Source: Vicinamibacterales bacterium
GTDB taxonomy: Bacteria; Acidobacteriota; Vicinamibacteria; Vicinamibacterales; UBA2999
Length of the DNA: 64,000 nt
Direction: 5' to 3'
Assembly: GCA_041394705.1 (NCBI GenBank)
Contig: JAWKHS010000004.1
Location: 310,001-374,000 of the forward strand
Under the pieces are notes generated by a model. The model ran no database searches and had not been told where the DNA came from. It saw nothing but the letters and a program-made list of their open reading frames with translations. The position numbers were made by a program, and so were the translations under genes. This document shows positions 20,350 through 29,227 of the stretch, piece after piece. How positions within the stretch are numbered: position 1 is the first letter of the stretch; each line of letters starts with the position of its first letter.

Positions 20350-20684
20350 GCCTTCTGCTTCTCCTTGCAGGTGATGCACACCCGCGTCCACGGAATGGCG
20401 TTGAGGCGGGCCTCGGCGATGGGTTCGCCGCAGTCGCGGCAGACGCCGTAGACGCCCTTGTCGATCCGGACCAGGGCCTCGTCGATCGCCTGGAGGATCT
20501 TCGCGTCGGTCTGCTTCAGCTTGAGGGCGATGTGGACTTCGTTGTTGCCGCTGGCCTGGTCGGCCATGTCGCCCTGGCGGCCGTTGTTGTGCTCCATGGA
20601 CGTCTGCAACGGCCTGACGCCCGCCGCCGAGGCCAACTCGGCGCGCTTTCGCAACAGGATGTCCTTGTAGGCGGCGACGTTCAT
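20346..20684 (-). CDS. DksA/TraR-family C4 zinc-finger protein
   Basis: A 112-aa protein of the DksA/TraR family, which binds the secondary channel of RNA polymerase and modulates transcription with ppGpp. A helical N-terminal coiled coil is followed by the C4 zinc finger C82-x2-C85-x17-C103-x2-C106 (CRDCGEPI ... RVCITC). I chose the ATG at 20684 because GGAG lies 9 nt upstream; an in-frame ATG at 20699 is the alternative. A TATGAT box at 20738-20733 could be the -10 of its promoter. It is shorter than E. coli DksA (151) and lacks an acidic DxxDxA-type loop that I can identify, so DksA-like activity is not assured. Confidence 0.85.
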   Translation of the reverse strand: MNVAAYKDILLRKRAELASAAGVRPLQTSMEHNNGRQGDMADQASGNNEVHIALKLKQTDAKILQAIDEALVRIDKGVYGVCRDCGEPIAEARLNAIPWTRVCITCKEKQKA

Positions 20685-20767
20685 TCGGGATTGCTCCATC
20701 TGGCCGGGGCGCCACGACCCGGCGAACACCCGATCATAGCACGTGCATTCGGCCGGCCCGGCGCCCG

Positions 20768-23305
20768 TCACTGACCTCGGAGGGTCATCAGCGGCCGCCG
20801 TTGGAGCACGTCCCAGCTCGCGGCCACGCCGACCGCCGCGACCGTCACCCCGCACGCCAGGACGCCGCCGGCCGCCAGCGCGGTGGGCGCCCGGAAGGTC
20901 ATCTCGAACGCGTAGCGGCTGAGCGCCCACGTCAGGCCCGCGGCCCCCGCTGCGCCGAGCACGCCCGCCAGCGTGCCCAGCACCGCGTACTCCAGCAGGA
21001 GCATCGTGGCGATGACGCGCCGCGTGGCGCCGAGCGTCTTCAGGATCGCCGCTTCGTAGACGCGCCGGAACTTCGTCATGGCGACCGCGCCCACCAGGAT
21101 CAGCAGCCCGCTCGCCACGACGAGCGACCCCACCACCGTCACGGCGAGCGTCACATTGTCCACGACGGTCTTGATGGCCGTCAGCATCTCCCGGCCGTCG
21201 ATGACCGACACGTTCGGGTACTGCCGGGCGAGCGTCCCGAGCAGCGACGCGCGGTCCGCCGTGGTCGACGGCCCCCGTACGAAGGCGATGTAGCCGTGCG
21301 GGGCCGTGTCGAGCAGGCCCGGGCGGAACACGAACATGAAGCCGCCGGCCCGGCCGTCGCTCCAGTCCACGTGGCGGACGGACGTGACGCGTGCGGACAC
21401 GACCCGGCCGAGCACGTCGAATCGCATCGTGTCGCCGACGTCGATGCCGAAACGGTTCCGGATGCTCTCCTCGATGGAGACCTCGCCCGCGGTCGACGGC
21501 GTGCCGTCCCAGGCGGCGCCGGCCACCAGTCGCTCGTTCGCCTCGAGGTGGTTGCGGTACGTGACGGTGTACTCCCGGGCGAGCGACCCGCGGCCCCGGA
21601 CGTCCTCGTAGTCCTCCAGCGACACCTCGCGTCCCTGGACTCCCGTGACCCGCGCCCGCAGCACGGGCAGCGTCCGCGGCGGAGCCGCCCCCTGGGGCTG
21701 AGCTGCGGAGAGCGTCCGGACCACGCCGTCCACCTGGTCGCGCTGGATGTCCAGGAGGAACATGTCGGGCGCCTCGGGTCCGAGATCCACGGAGACTTCC
21801 TGCACGAGGTTGTTCTGGAGGGCGCGGACGCCCAGAATGAAAAAGACCCCGAGGCCGACCGTCAGCAGCACGAGATGCACCTGCCCGCCCGGGCGCGTGA
21901 GCTGCAGCGCGGCGTGGCGGAGCGGGAACCAGGACGCGGCCGAGAGCGGCCTGACGGCCGCGATGAGCCCGCGGCCCGCCAGGTAGAGCGCGAGGGCGAC
22001 CACCACGAAGCCGCCCGCGACGATGCCGCCGATCCGGATCGACCCGGCCTGCCACATGGTGAGGCCCACGAGGCTGCCGCCGACCGTGACCGTAGCCGCC
22101 CACCATACCCAGTCGCGCGCCGGGGTGGTCGCCTCTTCCCGCAGCAGCCGCGACGGCTTCACGTGCCGCACTTCCAGGAGCGGCACGAGCGAGAAGAGCA
22201 GCGATACGAGGAGCCCGATGCCTCCGCCCTGAACGACGGCCGACCGCGTGACGTGGTACTGGACGTCGATCCCCTGCGTGACGGCCGGCCCGAGCCATGC
22301 CGGGATCCACGCGATCACGCCCACGGCGAGGGCGACGCCGGCGAGGCTCCCGGCGAGGCCGAGCGCCAGGACCTGCGCGACATACACCGCCAGCACCTGG
22401 CTTCCGCGTGCACCGAGGCACTTCAGGACGGCGATGCTCCGCAGCTTCTGCTGGACGAAGACCCGGATGACGCTCGACACGCCCACGCCGCCCAGCATCA
22501 CGACGATGAGGCCGACGAGGCTCAGGTAGTTCTCGGCGCGCGCGAAGTCCTCGCCGAGATCGCCCTCGGTCGCCGTGTAGGCGCGCACCCTGATGAACGC
22601 GTTCTTGGCGTCGTCCCGGAGGGCCGCGGTCAGCGACGGCAGCGCGGCGTCGTCCACTTTCACCAGCCGCTGGTGACTCACGCGGCTGCCGAACGCGAGG
22701 AGCGACGTCTGCTCGAGGTCGGCGAGATCGACGATGACCCGCGGCCCGAGGCTGAACGCCCCCAGCCGCCGCCCCGGCTCGGCCTGGATCACGCCTCGGA
22801 TCGTGAAGTCCTTCCCGCCGATGGCCATCCGGTCGCCGACGGCCAGCCCGAGCTGCGCCAGGAGCTCCGGGCGCACGAGCGCCCCGAAGCCCTCCACGAG
22901 CGCGTGCGAGTACGGGACGCCGCCCTCGAGGGCCAACGTGCCGTAATACGGGAACCCGGGACCGACCGCCTTCAGCTCGACCATGCGGGCCGGCCCGTCA
23001 GGTGGCCCCGCGGCGCGGGCCATGGTGGCGGTCTCGGCCACCGGTGTCACCTGGACGCCGGCCGCAGCCAGCCGGGCCTCGATGCGCTGGGCGGCTTCGC
23101 CCGCGAACGCGCGGTTGCTGGAAAGCACCAGGTCGGCGCCGAGCAGCGCTCGCGCCTCCCCCGCGAAGACCTGGCGCACGCTCTGGATGACCGAGCGCAG
23201 CGTCACGATCGCGCCGACGCCGAGCGCGATGCAGAGGAAGAAGAACGCGAGGCGCCGCCACGACGCGCGTAGTTCGCGCACGGCCATCGCGGCGACGAAC
23301 CTCAC
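20768..23305 (-). CDS. ybbP: ABC transporter permease, YbbP-like (FtsX superfamily)
   Basis: An 845-aa membrane protein with duplicated FtsX/MacB-type halves: an N-terminal membrane helix (LAFFFLCIALGVGAIVTL), a large periplasmic part, membrane clusters near 250-480, another periplasmic part and a final cluster. The GALGATRRVIATMLLLEYA-type loop, here KTLGATRRVIATM, is characteristic. The GTG at 23305 overlaps the ATPase stop as GTGA; the ATG at 23287 is possible. In E. coli, ybbA-ybbP stands beside tesA as here, which supports the name. The substrate is unknown; lipid or lipoprotein handling is often suggested. Confidence 0.88.
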   Translation of the reverse strand: MRFVAAMAVRELRASWRRLAFFFLCIALGVGAIVTLRSVIQSVRQVFAGEARALLGADLVLSSNRAFAGEAAQRIEARLAAAGVQVTPVAETATMARAAGPPDGPARMVELKAVGPGFPYYGTLALEGGVPYSHALVEGFGALVRPELLAQLGLAVGDRMAIGGKDFTIRGVIQAEPGRRLGAFSLGPRVIVDLADLEQTSLLAFGSRVSHQRLVKVDDAALPSLTAALRDDAKNAFIRVRAYTATEGDLGEDFARAENYLSLVGLIVVMLGGVGVSSVIRVFVQQKLRSIAVLKCLGARGSQVLAVYVAQVLALGLAGSLAGVALAVGVIAWIPAWLGPAVTQGIDVQYHVTRSAVVQGGGIGLLVSLLFSLVPLLEVRHVKPSRLLREEATTPARDWVWWAATVTVGGSLVGLTMWQAGSIRIGGIVAGGFVVVALALYLAGRGLIAAVRPLSAASWFPLRHAALQLTRPGGQVHLVLLTVGLGVFFILGVRALQNNLVQEVSVDLGPEAPDMFLLDIQRDQVDGVVRTLSAAQPQGAAPPRTLPVLRARVTGVQGREVSLEDYEDVRGRGSLAREYTVTYRNHLEANERLVAGAAWDGTPSTAGEVSIEESIRNRFGIDVGDTMRFDVLGRVVSARVTSVRHVDWSDGRAGGFMFVFRPGLLDTAPHGYIAFVRGPSTTADRASLLGTLARQYPNVSVIDGREMLTAIKTVVDNVTLAVTVVGSLVVASGLLILVGAVAMTKFRRVYEAAILKTLGATRRVIATMLLLEYAVLGTLAGVLGAAGAAGLTWALSRYAFEMTFRAPTALAAGGVLACGVTVAAVGVAASWDVLQRRPLMTLRGQ

Positions 23306-23991
23306 CGCGGCCCCCACGCGGCCGTCGTCGCGTCGGCGACGGGCCGGCCGTCCCGCAACGTGAGCTTCGCGTCGGCCAGCGCCGCGATCTCGGGATCGTG
23401 TGTCACGAGGACCAAGGTGGCCTGCCGAGCCCGCCGGACCGACAGGAGGAGATCCAGGATGTGCCGTCCGTTGACGCCGTCCAGGTTGCCCGTGGGCTCA
23501 TCGGCCAGGATGAGCGGCGGATCGTTTGCGAGCGCGCGGGCGATGGCCACCCGCTGCTGCTCGCCTCCCGAGAGCTGTGCCGGATAGTGATGGCCCCGCG
23601 CCTGCAGGCCCACCTCGTCGAGCAGGGCCAGGGCCCGCTGGCGCGCCCCCGCGCGCCCGACCAGTTCCATCGGCACCAGGACGTTCTCCAGGGCCGTGAG
23701 CGACGGCACCAGGTGGAAGAACTGGAACACGAAGCCGATCCTTGCGCCCCTGAGGACGGCCAGTCGGTCTTCGTCGAGCGCCGTGATGTCGGTGCCGCCC
23801 ACCTCGATGGCGCCCGTGGTCGGCGCGTCCAGACCCGCCATCAGCCCGAGCAGCGTCGTCTTTCCGCTGCCCGACGGTCCCACGACGGCCAGGAACTGCC
23901 CGTCGGGCACGTCAAGATCGAGCGGATACAGGATGGTGAGGGGACGGTCGCCGCTGGCGACGGTCTTGGATACCCCGCGCAGCGTGATCAT
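23302..23991 (-). CDS. ybbA: ABC transporter ATP-binding protein, YbbA/LolD-like
   Basis: A 229-aa ATPase partner of the adjacent permease. Walker A GPSGSGKTT lies near residue 40, the Q-loop in FVFQFFHLVPSLTALENV, the signature LSGGEQQRVAIARAL near 145, Walker B LILADEPTGNLD and the H-loop VTHD. The FQFFHLVPSLTALENV region groups it with the LolD/MacB/YbbA branch. The ATG at 23991 overlaps the tesA stop as ATGA. Confidence 0.9.
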   Translation of the reverse strand: MITLRGVSKTVASGDRPLTILYPLDLDVPDGQFLAVVGPSGSGKTTLLGLMAGLDAPTTGAIEVGGTDITALDEDRLAVLRGARIGFVFQFFHLVPSLTALENVLVPMELVGRAGARQRALALLDEVGLQARGHHYPAQLSGGEQQRVAIARALANDPPLILADEPTGNLDGVNGRHILDLLLSVRRARQATLVLVTHDPEIAALADAKLTLRDGRPVADATTAAWGPR

Positions 23992-24716
23992 CGCGCCGAC
24001 TCGGCCTCGATCTCCCCCAGGATCGGATCGAGGGCCTTCCAGACGGTGTCGGCCACGCGCCGCGCCCCCTCTCTGTTGGGGTGGATGCCGTCGCCCTGGT
24101 TCAGGCTGTCGATCCCGGCGACACCGTCGAGAAGGAACGGCACCAGCGTCACGCCGTGCCGGGCGGCCAGCGTCGGGTAGATCCGCCGAAAGCCGGCCGT
24201 GTACTCCGGGCCGTAGTTCGGTGGCGCTTCCATCCCCGCGAGGATGACGCGCGCGCCGCTGGCGAGCGAGCGCGTGATGAGGGTCTCGAGATTGGCCGAC
24301 AGTTCGCTCACCGGCAGGCCGCGCAGGCCATCGTTGCCGCCGAGCGCGATGACGACGACGGCCGCGCCCCCGTCGATCGACCAGTCCAGGCGCCGCACGC
24401 CGCCGGCCGATGTGTCCCCCGACACGCCGGCGTTGACGACGGTCCAGCCGCCGCCCCGCGCCTCCAGTCGCCTCTGAATGAGTGACGGGTACGACTCGTC
24501 CGCCGGCAGGCCGAGGCCGGCCGTCAGGCTGTCGCCGAGGAAGACGATGCGCCGGGCCGGATCGATCCCCTCCGCCTCCGCGGCCGGCTCGTGGGCCGCG
24601 GGCGCCGCCGCGGCCGTCGCGGTCGCTCGTTCCGGGGCCGCGGGAACGCTTCCGCAGCCAAGTACCCCGGCGAGCAGCCACACACCCACCGACGCCGGAA
24701 TCGCGCGCGCACTCAT
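23988..24716 (-). CDS. tesA: Arylesterase/lysophospholipase L1 (SGNH hydrolase, TesA-like), lipoprotein
   Basis: A 242-aa SGNH-family esterase/thioesterase. The signal peptide ends in a lipobox with C21 (VLGC), so unlike E. coli TesA it is probably lipid-anchored. An Ala/Pro-rich linker precedes the catalytic domain. Block I GDSLTAGLGL places the nucleophile at S63, block III is LGGNDGLRG, and block V DGIHP supplies D209 and H212. The ABC genes that follow match the classical tesA-ybbA-ybbP neighbourhood, but here all three are co-directional and overlapping. Confidence 0.92.
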   Translation of the reverse strand: MSARAIPASVGVWLLAGVLGCGSVPAAPERATATAAAAPAAHEPAAEAEGIDPARRIVFLGDSLTAGLGLPADESYPSLIQRRLEARGGGWTVVNAGVSGDTSAGGVRRLDWSIDGGAAVVVIALGGNDGLRGLPVSELSANLETLITRSLASGARVILAGMEAPPNYGPEYTAGFRRIYPTLAARHGVTLVPFLLDGVAGIDSLNQGDGIHPNREGARRVADTVWKALDPILGEIEAESAR

Positions 24717-24775
24717 CGCTCGTCCATTATGACGGATGGCCCGGCGCGGCGGCCCCGGCGTTGGTCCCTGCGGGA

Positions 24776-25561
24776 TTACCGGTGCCGGACGACCACGACG
24801 GTGACGTTGTCGGTCGTGCCGTTGGCCACGGCTTCGGCCACGAGACTGCGGGCGGCCGCACCTGGCGGCGCCCCCTCGGCCAGCTCGCGGATCCGGCGAT
24901 CGTCCACCACGTTGTGCAGGCCGTCGGTCGCGAGCACCACCACGTCCCCCGGCGCGAGCGTGACGGCGACGACCTCGGGCTCCCCCGACTCGCGCGCACC
25001 GATCACGCTCGTCAGCACGTGGCGCATGGGATGCGCGCGGGCGGCCGCGTCGCGCGCGCCGTCCTTGCCGAGCACCGACACGAGCCAGGTGTCATCGCGC
25101 GTCAACTGCTGCGCCTCTCCGCCGCGCAGGAGATACGCCCGGCTGTCCCCGACGCTGCCGACGGCGGCCTCGGCCCCGTCCACGACGAGCGCCGTCAGCG
25201 TGGTGCCCATCCCCGTGAGCGACGCGTCGGCGGCGCCGGCCGCGAACACCGCCTCGTTGGCGCGGCAGAAGGCGTGGCGCACGCGGTTGGCCGTGCGTCC
25301 GGCCGTGGCGTCCTGCCCGAGCGGGAACGTGAAGGCCGGATCCGCTGACGCCGCCAGATCGGCGGCGACCTCGGCGACCGCCAGGTGCGCGGCGACCTCG
25401 CCCGCCTGATGGCCACCCATGCCATCGGCCACGACGTACGCGCCCAGCGCGTGATCGACGAGCCAGTGGTCCTCATTCGCGGTACGCACAGGCCCCGTGT
25501 CGGTCCACCCCGCCGCCTCGAATCGCCCAGGGGGCTCGCTGCTGTCCGGTCCGTCCCGCAT
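24776..25561 (-). CDS. PP2C-family protein serine/threonine phosphatase
   Basis: A 261-aa metal-dependent phosphatase of the PppA/Stp type. It has the early DTGPVRTANEDHW motif, the metal-binding VVADGMGGHQAGE, MGTTLTALVV, VGSVGDSRAYLLR, LATDGLHNVVDD and the terminal TDNVTVVVVR. No membrane segment is seen. The ATG at 25561 lies 85 bp from the divergent sigma-54 activator, with which it may form a signalling pair. No Ser/Thr kinase is in the window. Confidence 0.92.
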   Translation of the reverse strand: MRDGPDSSEPPGRFEAAGWTDTGPVRTANEDHWLVDHALGAYVVADGMGGHQAGEVAAHLAVAEVAADLAASADPAFTFPLGQDATAGRTANRVRHAFCRANEAVFAAGAADASLTGMGTTLTALVVDGAEAAVGSVGDSRAYLLRGGEAQQLTRDDTWLVSVLGKDGARDAAARAHPMRHVLTSVIGARESGEPEVVAVTLAPGDVVVLATDGLHNVVDDRRIRELAEGAPPGAAARSLVAEAVANGTTDNVTVVVVRHR

Positions 25562-25572
25562 CGCCGGACGTG

Positions 25573-25601
25573 AGAGTACAGGCGACGGGGCGCCGCCGCA
25601 A
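25573..25601 (-). promoter_or_regulatory. Candidate promoter of the PP2C phosphatase
   Basis: On the minus strand, TTGCGG (25601-25596) and TACTCT (25578-25573) are 17 bp apart. The expected start is only a few nucleotides before the ATG at 25561, so the leader would be very short. The -35 match is partial, hence the moderate confidence. Confidence 0.4.
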
Positions 25602-25633
25602 TGGCCTGCCCGCGAGGCGAAAGGACCGGGCGG

Positions 25634-25639
25634 TATACT
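25634..25639 (+). promoter_or_regulatory. -10 element of the TPR/sigma-54 activator (possibly leaderless)
   Basis: TATACT ends 7 nt before the GTG at 25647, so transcription would start at or next to the initiation codon. No convincing -35 hexamer lies 16-18 bp upstream. Confidence 0.4.
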
Positions 25640-25646
25640 CGCAGCC

Positions 25647-28586
25647 GTGATCAGCACGCCGCTGCAGCCCGCGTTCGCTCGCGCGGCAGCGCTCCTCGAC
25701 CGGGGGCGCGGGTCGGCGGCGGCGGAACTCGTCGAGCCCCTGCTGGCAGGGCGTGCGTTGAAGCGCGTCGACGAACTGGTGCTACGCGCCACGCTCGCCG
25801 AGGCGTACCTGCAGTCGGGCGACCTGGACCGCGCGACGTCCGCGCTGGGGCGGACGCCGGATCACGTGCGGGAAGCCCTGCCGCAGGCCCTGCTGGCCAG
25901 CCTCTGGCGCCTGCACGGACGCGTGGCTTACGAACGCGGTGACCGGTCGCGCGCCATCGCCCATCACGGTCGCGCGCTCAAGCACGCGGAGGCGGCCCAC
26001 GACTCCCGCGCGATAGGCCTGGCGCACCTGGAGCTGGCGCACTGCTACCAGCGCGTGGGCGACCACGGCATCGTCCGCGAGCACCTCACGGAAGCCGCGG
26101 CGGCCCTGCACGCCGCCGGCGACCGCAGGCACCTCGCGAGCGTTCACTCGGTCTCGGGGGTCGCCTTCGCCCAGCAGTCGCGCTTCGACGACGCGACGAC
26201 CGCCCTCCGCACGGCCGAACGGCTGGCGTCGGCGGCCGGCGCCGACGACCTCGTGGCGGTCGCCTGCATGAACCAGGCGTCGGTCGCGCAGATCCGGCGC
26301 CGCTACGATCAGGCCGTCGCCCTGGCCGAGCGCGCCGTGGGCCTCCTCGCCGCCGCCGACATGCCGCACCGCCTCGCGGCGGCGCTGGCGACGCTCGGCC
26401 AGATCAACGTCAAGCTCGGACGGCTCGACGACGCCGAGCGGGCGCTGCGCCGGGCGCTCGACATCGAGGGCGCGGCGTCCCAGCTCCAGGAGGCCCGGGG
26501 CGCCGTCTACGACACGCTGGCCCAGATCGACCTGATGCGCGGCGACTACGAAGCCGCCGCCGACCACTTGACCAAGGCCGCCGACACGTTCGGCCAGTTC
26601 GGGCGCTCGACGGGGCGGTGGTACGAGTGGTCGGTGCGCGTGATCACGGCGCGCCTCGCAAGCCGCCAGGCGCGATACGACGACGCGCTCGCCATGGCCG
26701 ATGCCATCCGGACCGCCGACGAGGTCCCGCCGGCGGAGCGGCTCGAGGCGGAGCTGGCCGCCACCGAGGCGCTGGTCCTCTCGGGGCGCGCAGAGGCCGC
26801 GGCCACACGGCTCGCCGCGCTCGAGGGCCGCGTGGATCCGCGAGGGGCCCCGGGCACGTGGGGCGAGTTCGTCCGGCTGCGTGGCCTCATCGCCGCGGCG
26901 GACGGCCGGCCGAACGAGGCGTACCACGACATCGCCCAGAGCGTGAGCGTCTTCGACCTCATCGGCGAGCGCTATCAGGCGGCCATCAGCCATCTCGCCC
27001 TGGGCCGTCTCGCGCGGGAGGCCGGCGCCCGCTCGATTGCGGACCGTCACCTGCAGCGCGCGCTCGAGGAGTTCACGGCCCTCGGGTCCCGGCGCGACCT
27101 GCAGGAGGCCGAGCGTCGCCTGGCCGAGCCCCCGGTCTCGGGGTCGGGCGTCTACATCGGCTCGCCCGCGGATGCCGACGACGCGATCGTCCAGCGCCTG
27201 GTGAACGCATCGGTGCTGCCAGAACTCCTGGCGCACGAGCTGGTCATCGCCGCCCGCGAAGCCGTGCTGGCGGACGACGCCGTCGTCTACGTCACGCCGG
27301 CCGGCGGCGAGGTGCGGGTGGTGGCCGCTGCGTCCACCGATGCCGCGGCCACCAGGCACGTCGTCCAGGCCGCCGCGCGCGGGACCACCCACACCGGGCA
27401 TCCCGTGATCGTCCACGCGCTGGGCACCGACCCCGAGGGGCCGCGCGCGCTCGCCGTGGCCGGCAGCCGGCCCTGGAGCGACCTCGCGCTGCGGCGCCTG
27501 CGCATGATGGCCGCCGTCGCCCGGCAGGGCTTCGACCTGTGCGCCGCACGCGAGCGCCCGGTCGCCGCGTCGGTGGCCGCCAGCGAGCGGCCCCTCGAAC
27601 CCCTGCTCGCCGGCTTCATCTGCGCGTCGCCGTCCATGCAGCGCGTCGTCGAGCAGGTGCAGCGGCTGCAGGGCAACGACTTGAACGTGCTCATCACGGG
27701 CGAGAGCGGCACGGGCAAGGAGCTGGTGGCGCGAGCGATCCACGTGGGATCGCTCCGCAGAACCGCGACGTTCCTCCCCTACAACTGCACGACGACCACG
27801 CGCGAGCTCGCCGACAGCCAGCTCTTCGGACACCGCCGGGGGGCGTTCACGGGCGCGGTCTCGGACCAGCAGGGACTCGTGCGTGCCGCGGCCGGCGGGA
27901 CGCTGTTCCTCGACGAAGTCGGCGATCTCCCCTTCGACGTCCAGCCCAAGCTCCTCCGCTTCCTCGAGCAGGGAGAGATCCTGCCGGTTGGCGAAACGCG
28001 GCCGCAGCGAGTCGACGTGCGGGTCCTGGCCGCCACCAACGCCGACCTCGAGCAGCGCGTGGCCGAAGGCAGGTTCCGCGAGGACTTGTACTACCGGCTC
28101 AGCGTGATTCGGATCTACGTCCCGCCCCTGCGCCAGCGGCGCGACGAGATCCCCCACCTGGCCTCCTTCTTCCTGCGGGAAGCGGCTGACCGCCTCGGAA
28201 AGCCCGACGTCGAGCTCAGCCCCGAGGTGCTGAGCCTCTTCGCCGCCTACTGGTGGCCCGGCAACGTGCGGCAGCTTCGCAACGAAGTCCAGCGGGCCGT
28301 GGCGCTCGCGCCGCCCGCCAGCACCATCGTTCCCGAGCACCTGTCCGCGGACCTGACGGCGGAGTCGCCGCTTCAGGACTCGGCCCCGAACGGGCCCACG
28401 CGGCTGAAGGCCGGCCAGACGCTGGCCGAGCTCGTCGACGAGGTGGAACGCGGGCTGATTGCCGAATCGCTGGCCGACGCCGGAGGGAACATCGCCGAAA
28501 CGGCGCGGAGGCTCGGCCTGACGCGGCGAGGCCTGTACCTGAAGCTGAAGCGGCTTGGCATCGAGTCAGCTGTACCGCAGTACTGA
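25647..28586 (+). CDS. TPR-containing sigma-54-dependent transcriptional activator
   Basis: A 979-aa regulator. The first roughly 500 residues are tetratricopeptide-like helical repeats (for example GRVAYERGDRSRAIAHHGRAL and LGQINVKLGRLDDAERALRRA). A GAF-like segment (about 510-640) follows. The AAA+ domain (about 655-890) has Walker A GESGTGKE, the sigma-54 contact loop GAFTGA and Walker B GTLFLDEVGD. A Fis-type helix-turn-helix closes the protein (GNIAETARRLGLTRRGLYLKLKR). There is no receiver domain, so signals presumably enter through the TPRs. The GTG at 25647 is chosen over an upstream frame that crosses the divergent PP2C gene. Confidence 0.88.
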   Translation: MISTPLQPAFARAAALLDRGRGSAAAELVEPLLAGRALKRVDELVLRATLAEAYLQSGDLDRATSALGRTPDHVREALPQALLASLWRLHGRVAYERGDRSRAIAHHGRALKHAEAAHDSRAIGLAHLELAHCYQRVGDHGIVREHLTEAAAALHAAGDRRHLASVHSVSGVAFAQQSRFDDATTALRTAERLASAAGADDLVAVACMNQASVAQIRRRYDQAVALAERAVGLLAAADMPHRLAAALATLGQINVKLGRLDDAERALRRALDIEGAASQLQEARGAVYDTLAQIDLMRGDYEAAADHLTKAADTFGQFGRSTGRWYEWSVRVITARLASRQARYDDALAMADAIRTADEVPPAERLEAELAATEALVLSGRAEAAATRLAALEGRVDPRGAPGTWGEFVRLRGLIAAADGRPNEAYHDIAQSVSVFDLIGERYQAAISHLALGRLAREAGARSIADRHLQRALEEFTALGSRRDLQEAERRLAEPPVSGSGVYIGSPADADDAIVQRLVNASVLPELLAHELVIAAREAVLADDAVVYVTPAGGEVRVVAAASTDAAATRHVVQAAARGTTHTGHPVIVHALGTDPEGPRALAVAGSRPWSDLALRRLRMMAAVARQGFDLCAARERPVAASVAASERPLEPLLAGFICASPSMQRVVEQVQRLQGNDLNVLITGESGTGKELVARAIHVGSLRRTATFLPYNCTTTTRELADSQLFGHRRGAFTGAVSDQQGLVRAAAGGTLFLDEVGDLPFDVQPKLLRFLEQGEILPVGETRPQRVDVRVLAATNADLEQRVAEGRFREDLYYRLSVIRIYVPPLRQRRDEIPHLASFFLREAADRLGKPDVELSPEVLSLFAAYWWPGNVRQLRNEVQRAVALAPPASTIVPEHLSADLTAESPLQDSAPNGPTRLKAGQTLAELVDEVERGLIAESLADAGGNIAETARRLGLTRRGLYLKLKRLGIESAVPQY

Positions 28587-28630
28587 TTACAAAGTATCCA
28601 ACTGACGACATTGGTGATTACTTTGTATCC
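28584..28630. promoter_or_regulatory. Pair of 16-bp operator-like sites, 31 bp apart
   Basis: Two copies of TGATTAC-NNN-GTATCC lie at 28584-28599 (centre AAA) and 28615-28630 (centre TTT). They are 31 bp apart, close to three helical turns, so both would face the same side of the DNA. The first overlaps the stop codon of the sigma-54 activator. They stand in an unusually AT-rich gap upstream of the PilZ gene and could bind a dimeric regulator. Confidence 0.45.
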
Positions 28631-28803
28631 TTGTCGGGCAGCTCGTTGACTGAGCTTGAGCCCAACTACATGCAGTGTATGTCTTATAAAGTCATATAAA
28701 TATCGCTGAATAACGTCTTCGGCACTCCCCGGCCCGGTTCTTGGAGCCAATTCAGGCGTTGCACGACCGGCTGAACGACATTTTTCGGACCCTGGGGGAC
28801 ACC

Positions 28804-29220
28804 GTGGCCAACTCTCTTCACAGCATTGCCGCTAGCGCGACGCAACGGACCACCTCACGCCTGCGTGTGAGCGTGCCGGCTCGCCTGACGTGGACGGACA
28901 AGCAGACCGGGGCCATCCGGTTCGCGTCCGCCGTCACGCGCGACGTGAGCGACACCGGCGCGTTCGTGGAGTGCCCGTCGTCGGCGCCGCTGCCCCTCTT
29001 CCGCCTCGTGCACCTGCAGCTGGAGGGGCCGGCGCTGGATCGGACGCATCCGCTGTCGAGCGGGCGGGTCCTCGCGGCCGTGTGGCGCGTGGAGCACGAC
29101 CGCACCGCCAAGGACTCGCGTCACGGCTACGCCCTGCGCTTCCTCATCGACCCGTCGGAGCGGACGGTGGCCCCGGCGGTCCAGCGCCCGGCACGCGCCG
29201 CCATCGCCGCGGCCTGCTAG
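28804..29220 (+). CDS. PilZ-domain protein
   Basis: A 138-aa protein with a PilZ-like fold, a common c-di-GMP sensor module. It has an arginine-rich opening (TTSRLRVSVPARLTW) and the second PilZ motif DVSDTGAFVE, followed by alternating beta strands ending in GYALRFLI. I chose the GTG at 28804 because a GGGGG ribosome-binding sequence lies about 7 nt upstream; a TTG at 28741 would add 21 residues. The 217-bp region ahead is AT-rich and holds paired operator-like sites and an interrupted GGGC-AGCTC/GAGCT-GCCC hairpin (about 28636-28664). Confidence 0.78.
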   Translation: MANSLHSIAASATQRTTSRLRVSVPARLTWTDKQTGAIRFASAVTRDVSDTGAFVECPSSAPLPLFRLVHLQLEGPALDRTHPLSSGRVLAAVWRVEHDRTAKDSRHGYALRFLIDPSERTVAPAVQRPARAAIAAAC

Positions 29221-29227
29221 AACCGGC

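Noticed and set aside
20801..23272. 823-aa open frame antisense to the YbbP permease
   Set aside because: Same codon-mirror composition; the sense strand encodes a clear permease.
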